Source: Lyophyllum atratum
Lineage: Eukaryota > Basidiomycota > Agaricomycetes > Agaricales > Lyophyllaceae
Direction: 5' to 3'
NCBI GenBank assembly: GCA_014905825.1
Contig: JACGCN010000004.1
Span: 2,294,001 to 2,358,000 of the forward strand
Length of the DNA: 64,000 nt
A program made the position numbers and the translations under genes. The notes beneath the pieces were generated by a model, which ran no database searches, was not told where the DNA came from, and saw only the letters and a list, made by a program, of their open reading frames with translations. Positions within the stretch are counted from its first letter, which is position 1, and each line of letters opens with the position of its first letter. Shown here piece after piece: positions 58,743 to 64,000 of the stretch.

Positions 58743-61700
58743 TCATGTCCTCACACCAACAGGCGCCACATTCTCCTTATCACCCAATACAACCCTACCC
58801 GAACCCTGCACCCCCTTCCCTCCAAACCCAACCCCAAACATCTTCTCCTTCTCCTTCTCCTTCTCCAGCACCTCCCCGGGCCCACCACCATCATGCTGCT
58901 CAAAGCTCACATCGCTCCACTCCTCCTCCGGCATCTGCTCCATCATAATCTGGTGCTGCGCCTTCAGCTTCACGCTATTCCCCGTCATATCCATCCGGAT
59001 CGGGGATTCCACCAGCGAGGGGAGCGTGGTCACATCCATGCGGAGCGGCGACTCCACCAGCGATGGGAGCTGCTGGTCATTCGCAGCGACAGAGAGTAAC
59101 CCAAGCCCCGCCCGGCGCTCCGCAAACGCAGCAGAAGCACCGCCAACAGACGGCATGGGCGGCTTCAACTTCGAAGTCGCAGACGACGCCGGCATCGTGA
59201 TCCCAAGCCCCAGCGAATCAAACTTGCTCACAAACGCCGCAAGCGCCCTCCTCTCCTCCTCCAACGTCTGCCTCACCTAACCAAGACCAAAATCACCATC
59301 AGTCAAAAACCCAAAAACCCAAAAAAAAAGAGGACAAGACCACGAACCTTCCTCTCCTTCTCAAGCTGCTTCACCAGCTCATCCGCCCACCTCTCCTTCT
59401 CCTCCCTTTTCCTCACCTCCTCCTCCATCTTGTCCTTCCACTCATTCTCCACGTCCTCCCGCACAGCACGCAGTGGCTCCCCGAGGTTATCCTCGTACCC
59501 GCGCACCACGATCTCCAGCTCCCGGATCGTCTTGCCCTGCTCCTGGATAAGCCTGTCCTTCTCGTTCTCCGGCGCGGTCGCCGGCAGCGGCGGGCGAGCA
59601 TCGAGCGCTGCCTCGAGCGATAGGATCTGCGTCGCCTGCGAATCGAGCTGCAGACGCGCAGAGAGGAGCTCCTGCTGTAGCTACAACCATAGTCAGCATA
59701 AAAGAAAACGGGGGAGCAAGCAGAAACACCCACCTGATACGGGGACATGTCAAAATCAACCTTAACAGGACTCCCCGGCCTACTCTCATCCCCCTTCATC
59801 TCGTCCACCGTCTGGCTCGTCAGGATCAGCTTCGTCAGCTGCTGAATCCGCGTATTAAGATCCTTCATCGCCTTCGACTCGTCCACTTGCTGTGCACGAC
59901 CCCAACATAGTCAGACACGACGAGGGAAAAGGAAGGGAAGGAAGGGAAAATGCGCACCTCACGAGCCGAGAGCCTCCGATTCCGTATGGGCGCCTCCGCC
60001 TCGCGCTCTGCGAGCCTGTTCTTGAGGTCCTCGATCTCCTTCCTGTACCGCTCGATGAGCGCGTCCGTATCCACGATCTCCTTCTTCTGCGCGTTCAGCT
60101 GCACAGGTAACAGTCAGTATCAAAAACCGTCTCGCAAATGGAGAGGGAGAATACGGACCTGGACGTTCTTGATCCGCTTGGCGAACAGCAGAGTGCTCAT
60201 ACTCTCAGAGACCGCACCAGGATCGGGGTTGATAGTGCATATAACGCTGATGCGTGCGTTGCCCGATAGGGAGGGCTGCAGCATGCGCGTCAGCTTGGAG
60301 TTGCGGTACGGGACGTGGTCGCTGTTCGTTGTGCCTGTGAATCGCAATAAGGACGGATATACGAGGGGGGACTTACGTCTTGTGCTTGGCTGCATTGTCT
60401 GCCAGGGTGCCGATGACGCTACCCAGAGTGAGCAAGCTGTACAATCAGAAGAGTCAGTATATTCAGAAGGCGGGGGAAGCCCTGGCATACCTAGTGTTGA
60501 TGTACTTCCCTTCCCTCGTTCGGTCCTTATCAGAGGTGGCTTTTTCCGACCCAGCCAGATCAATGAGACTCTGCAGAGAAACATCCGAGTCGTCAGCATG
60601 CGCACGCCGCCAAGAACGTAAAATACGGAACGAACCAAAACGGACGTCTGAACGCTCCTGCCACCCCGAGCTTGCAGCCTCGGGCCACCCGGCCCAGGCG
60701 TCTGCGACCTCCCCGGCCCCGGCGTCTGCGATCTTGGCCCAGGTGTATTCCGCCCAGGTCCAGGTGTATGCCGCCCATTGCTAGGGAGCGGCACCTCCTC
60801 CTCATCGTCGTCGTTGCGGCCCCCGCTGCCCCGTTCCCGACTCTCGATAACCATGCGAAAAACGCTATGACTCCTGCTACTCCGCTCGTTCCAGTCCGTG
60901 CACGCGGTCCTCCGGTTCCCCTCGCCCCTTCTCAACACCTCCTTCACACCCTTCAGACTCGTCACGACTTCCTCGCGCAGAGGCGTGAGGATAATCTCGC
61001 TCCCGCCCCCGCCCTGAATCTGTACGGGGTTCTTCGCTGCACTCGAGGGGGGCGCGAGGAGGTCGTGAATGGACTCGTTGTAGATCTCCAGGTACGAGCA
61101 TCTTAGCAGGTACTCCCTTTCAGGCGTCCTCCGGATGAACGCGAACACGTCTTTCATCGCGCGGGGGATTATACCCGGCTCGGCGTCGTCCCCGCTAAGT
61201 GTGAACGTTTTGCCGGAGGCGGTTTGGCCGTACGCGAAGATGACGGCGTTGAAACCTTCCATAGCGGCGTGCACGTGGGAGCGGGCGACGGTGCTGTAGA
61301 TGGGCTTGTTGGGCGTGCCGGTGAGGATGGAGTCGAAGTTGAAGCTCTGGGCAGGGGCGGTGGAGGATTTGGCGTAGGCGGGGTCTAGTTTGAGAGTGTT
61401 GGTTGAGGAAGTGGGGGTCCATGCTGAGGTGCCGTCTGTGGGTCGGATTCTAAAGCCCACGTTGAGAATACTATTCTGCAAGGGAATCAAAGAGAGTTGA
61501 CCTGATTGATACCATTACTTTATCCTCTTTGCCGTGATCGTGAGTTGCGGCTCTTAACCACGCTTCGTCGATCTCGCCAGAGATATCGCCAGGCTCGACA
61601 CTCTGGAAATCGACCAAGACTTCTTCGGGATCGACGTTGCTGACATCCATTTCGCTAGCGCTGGGCATCAGCGATGGGCTTTCGGCGCCCTTACGGTTTG

Positions 61701-62013
61701 GCGTGCCCGGTGTTCGCGGTCGAGAGGGTGTACGTGGTCGAGAGGGTGTCCCAGGTACAGGAGCAAGGGCAGGTCTGTTTACGTTCGACTTGGTGAACGC
61801 TCTCGTGCGAGATTCCGATGATATAGATGCTTTATATTTCTTGTGTGTCGAGGAGAGTAGGTTGGGGGTTGTTCGGGCAAGGCGTGCTGTGAGGTCGGAG
61901 GAGGTCGTTGCATTGGATGAGGTTGAAGACGTTGAAGACATGGCAGAAAGCGGGCGTTTTGGCGTGAATGGGGTTGGCCGTGGCTGCTTCGCTGGGGTGC
62001 TGGAGACGACCAT
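58743..62013 (-). CDS. Kinesin motor protein, kinesin-7 (CENP-E/Kip2) type
   Basis: Exons 62013-61513, 61475-60636, 60570-60491, 60436-60377, 60321-60159, 60098-59958, 59889-59734, 59680-59348 and 59276-58743 join to 935 residues. After a Ser/Pro/Thr-rich N-terminus (with PSRPRTPSRPRTPGTP), the motor has the P-loop GQTASGKT (about 250-257), EIYNE, switch I NERSSRSHSVF, switch II DLAGSE, and YRNSKLTRMLQPSLSGNARISVICTINP. Between the switches lies a low-complexity insert with four TPGPxR-like units. The neck and stalk are coiled coil (KKEIVDTDALIERYRKEIEDLKNRLAE; EKDRLIQEQGKTIRELE; EEEVRKREEKERWADELVKQLEKERK). The tail ends in a KENVAPVG-like segment. It would walk on microtubules using ATP. 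The class is inferred from the motor wording, not from a tree. Confidence 0.9.
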
Positions 62014-62130
62014 GTCGACCAGCAAGTTCTACGATGTGGTTCAAATGATCTCTTCAACCGTGCGAAACCGTGCCTCCACAAGTCGCGACAATGTCACGTG
62101 ATCGCGATTTGTTGACGTCGCGTCCTCTGA

Positions 62131-62216
62131 CTCAAGCTCAAGCTCAGCGCTCAAGCGCTCAAGCTTCAGCTTCAAAGCTTCAAAGCTTCAAAGCTTCAAG
62201 CTTCAAGCTCAAGGCT
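62131..62216 (+). repeat. Short degenerate tandem repeat (TCAAGCT-like)
   Basis: About 86 bases made of CTCAAG, CTTCAAG and CTTCAAAG units, just upstream of the kinesin gene. Confidence 0.8.
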
Positions 62217-63581
62217 CATACTAGGAAGCTCTTGCCAGGTTTCGATAGACTAAGACAGTCAAGTATCTAAAAGCGCTGGTTATATGCAGCTGAATCAAAT
62301 TTGCTTGGGAGATAAATCGAGATCTGACCTTCTTCACAATATTATCATCGTCTAGGCACCGTCAAGGCACCGTTAGATATGAATTACTACTACTAGCTAT
62401 ACGAATTGTGAGAGGTGAGGGGGGAAAACGACGTGTACAATGTGGTATAAAACCGGTACCACGTCTGCTCTTCACTCTATATACTCGAAGAATGTATCAT
62501 GACGTCACAAGGAACCGACGATCAGCCACGCGCCGCGGCCGTATTCGTGTCAGGTATCTAAATATTGAAGTACTGTAAGCCGTGACCTCGATCTTGGCTG
62601 CCCGATTCCAAACACATCGCTTTTGCCACCGCCAGACAAACCAAGTTCCATGATATCGTACATCAAGCGCCAGCCAAGCGCCAGCCAAGCGCCAGCCAAG
62701 CGCCAGCCAAGCGCATTAAGTACGTTGTCAATGTGAGGGGGAAGGAAGTCGCTTCATTGCGAGTTAAAAATAGCCTACAAATCAAAGGTAGCAGAAACAA
62801 ACATGACTCAACAACGGAGGCATGCAACTTGCGCTGTGCCTTCACCTGGCCCGAAACGTGTGGCATTCTCTCAGCGCTTGATGCAATTGAATTCTGATGT
62901 TCTACTCCAAGTTCTGCATTGGCTCTTGACTGGAAGTCCTTCAATTCCCGGTTACATTGACATTACCTGTTTTCAGCGACTCTAGACCAGGCAGTAAAGA
63001 TTCGTCAGAGTTGAGCACAAGCGCTCGAGCTCGTTCAACCAACATGAAAACTTACGCCATTTCGTGACATGGCAACACCACAACTGTTTCGGGACCTGAG
63101 CGCTTATCATCGTGTCGCACGTCTTATAACCCCTCGATCCGCTCAGCAGCCCTGCTTTTCTCCCCCAGAATCACTATGAGAAGTAGGTCAACATACCAAC
63201 GATTCTATCGCTGGAGAACTTACACTTTTGCGTATGTTACAGATCATGCACCAGGACGCCTCCATAGCATCCATTCACCAGGGCAAACTTTTCGTGGGAA
63301 TGATCAGCCGAGAAAAAAATGTTCGTTTGGTTTTGTCGAGATCGCGCAGATTATTTTGATATGACTGTACTTCCAGCTGGTCACTTCACTCTAGAAGACC
63401 AGGATACGGAACCATATCAAGAAGATCCGCATACACACCAGGCGATTGCAGATAGCTATATCCGCTTCAAAAAGTTTGTCTTTCCCCTGTTTATTTCATA
63501 TCCTTATGCTAACCGCATTGACAGGCATATCTCAGCCCTTTCCCATCAGGTAAGCGCATAGCCTCGTAAACTTGATTAAGC
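62217..63581. other. Intergenic, weak frames only
   Basis: Between the divergent kinesin and the partial WD40-family gene. Frames at 62803-62985 and 63319-63561 are short; the second may contain an upstream exon of the next gene, as it ends near a possible donor before KLGLFLSECRQLG. Confidence 0.35.
62664..62714 (+). repeat. 11-bp tandem repeat, 4.6 copies
   Basis: Unit CAAGCGCCAGC repeated without mismatch. Confidence 0.9.
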
Positions 63582-64000
63582 TTGGTTAACGACTTCAAGC
63601 TCGGGCTTTTTCTCAGCGAGTGTCGTCAGCTGGGACGATCCTATGCCTTGATTCTTGCCGCCAAAGACGTTAGGGAAGGTCTGGAGAACCTCCTTTCGAA
63701 ATTCTATGATAATGCTGCACATCTGTCGCCCTTACTTCCGGAGCCTGGACCTACTGACAATGCTAACTCTGCCGCTGGGGTCGAATCCTTCCCCTTCTGG
63801 CTCGAGGGAGTCGCGACGGCCTGCGAGAATTTCAGGGAACGACTCAATGAGTTCAGGGAGTACACTGTGAGTCTCCTTCCGAGGCTAAGCAGCTCGACTT
63901 ACATATCACTGCGCCAGGACGAGAGCGTCAAAGTAAAGTCGCTCATGGGCTTTTTCGGCAAGGATCTCAGAGTAAGGAATACCCGTGAACGTCTTTGAGG
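63582..64000 (+). CDS. Paralogue of the membrane-anchored WD40 protein, N-terminal part (runs off window)
   Basis: The first recognisable exon ends at about 63866 (VNDFKLGLFLSECRQLGRSYALI...ENFRERLNEFREYT), then an intron of about 50 bases, then DESVKVKSLMGFFGKDLR to a donor at about 63970. This matches the start of the gene at 53471-56931 exon for exon, including the EYT/DESVKVK junction. The membrane helices and the propeller would lie beyond the right edge. Function unknown. Confidence 0.65.

Noticed and set aside
58435..59280. Long plus-strand open frame of 281 codons
   Set aside because: It is antisense to the last kinesin exon; its Pro/Ser-rich product is a composition shadow.
60120..60620. 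Kinesin reading continued through 60635-60571 and 60490-60437 as coding
   Set aside because: These stretches have GT...AG borders, and removing them restores the DLAGSE and LTLGSV motifs.
62664..62714. CRISPR-like array
   Set aside because: Plain 11-bp tandem repeat without spacers, in a eukaryotic genome.

Overview
The window is fungal nuclear DNA, most likely from a mushroom-forming basidiomycete (Agaricomycetes). Nearly every gene is cut by many short introns of about 45-60 bases with GT...AG borders. Exons are small, some only 13-15 bases. The protein families fit this group: a basidiomycete-type non-reducing polyketide synthase, a CYP620/OrdA-like P450, DUF2235, and a membrane-anchored WD40 family. 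I joined exons by reading frame. For eleven genes (the ten host genes with exon lists below other than the truncated derlin copy, plus the three-exon transposase at 18.8-23.2 kb) the joined exons give a whole number of codons, or miss it by exactly one base in one gene that looks frameshifted.

Layout. 0-12.3 kb: a small uncharacterised gene and a truncated derlin copy (0-1.25 kb); an intact PIF/Harbinger DNA transposon with perfect 84-bp inverted ends (2.16-5.18 kb); a second copy of the uncharacterised gene (5.7-6.3 kb); a 13-exon K+/H+ antiporter (7.2-10.6 kb); a complete derlin (11.1-12.2 kb). 12.6-18.6 kb: a cytochrome P450 and an alkenal-reductase-type MDR oxidoreductase carrying a one-base frameshift. 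18.58-23.38 kb: a complete 4.8-kb DNA transposon with 140-bp inverted ends, an 8-bp target duplication and a 1430-residue protein whose motifs resemble P-element transposases. It sits 7 bp after the stop codon of the MDR gene. 23.5-29.1 kb: a LINE with two open frames and an RNase H domain lying between endonuclease and reverse transcriptase. 29.3-31.5 kb: a DUF2235 hydrolase. 31.9-38.7 kb: a complete non-reducing polyketide synthase (SAT-KS-AT-PT-ACP-ACP-TE, 2120 residues). 38.7-46.0 kb: 7.3 kb with no recognisable gene. 46.0-48.9 kb: a regulator with two zinc fingers plus a Zn2Cys6 cluster. 50.2-50.9 kb: a GFA-family zinc protein. 53.5-56.9 kb: a membrane-anchored WD40 protein. 58.7-62.0 kb: a kinesin. 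63.6 kb to the end: the start of a paralogue of the WD40 protein.

How the genes may work together (inference). The polyketide synthase, the dual-finger regulator, the P450, the MDR reductase and perhaps the antiporter and DUF2235 protein are spaced like a basidiomycete polyketide gene cluster. Three transposable elements of different classes lie in or beside it, and two of them, back to back, separate the P450/MDR side from the synthase side. Derlin, kinesin and the WD40 proteins look like ordinary housekeeping or lineage-expanded genes.
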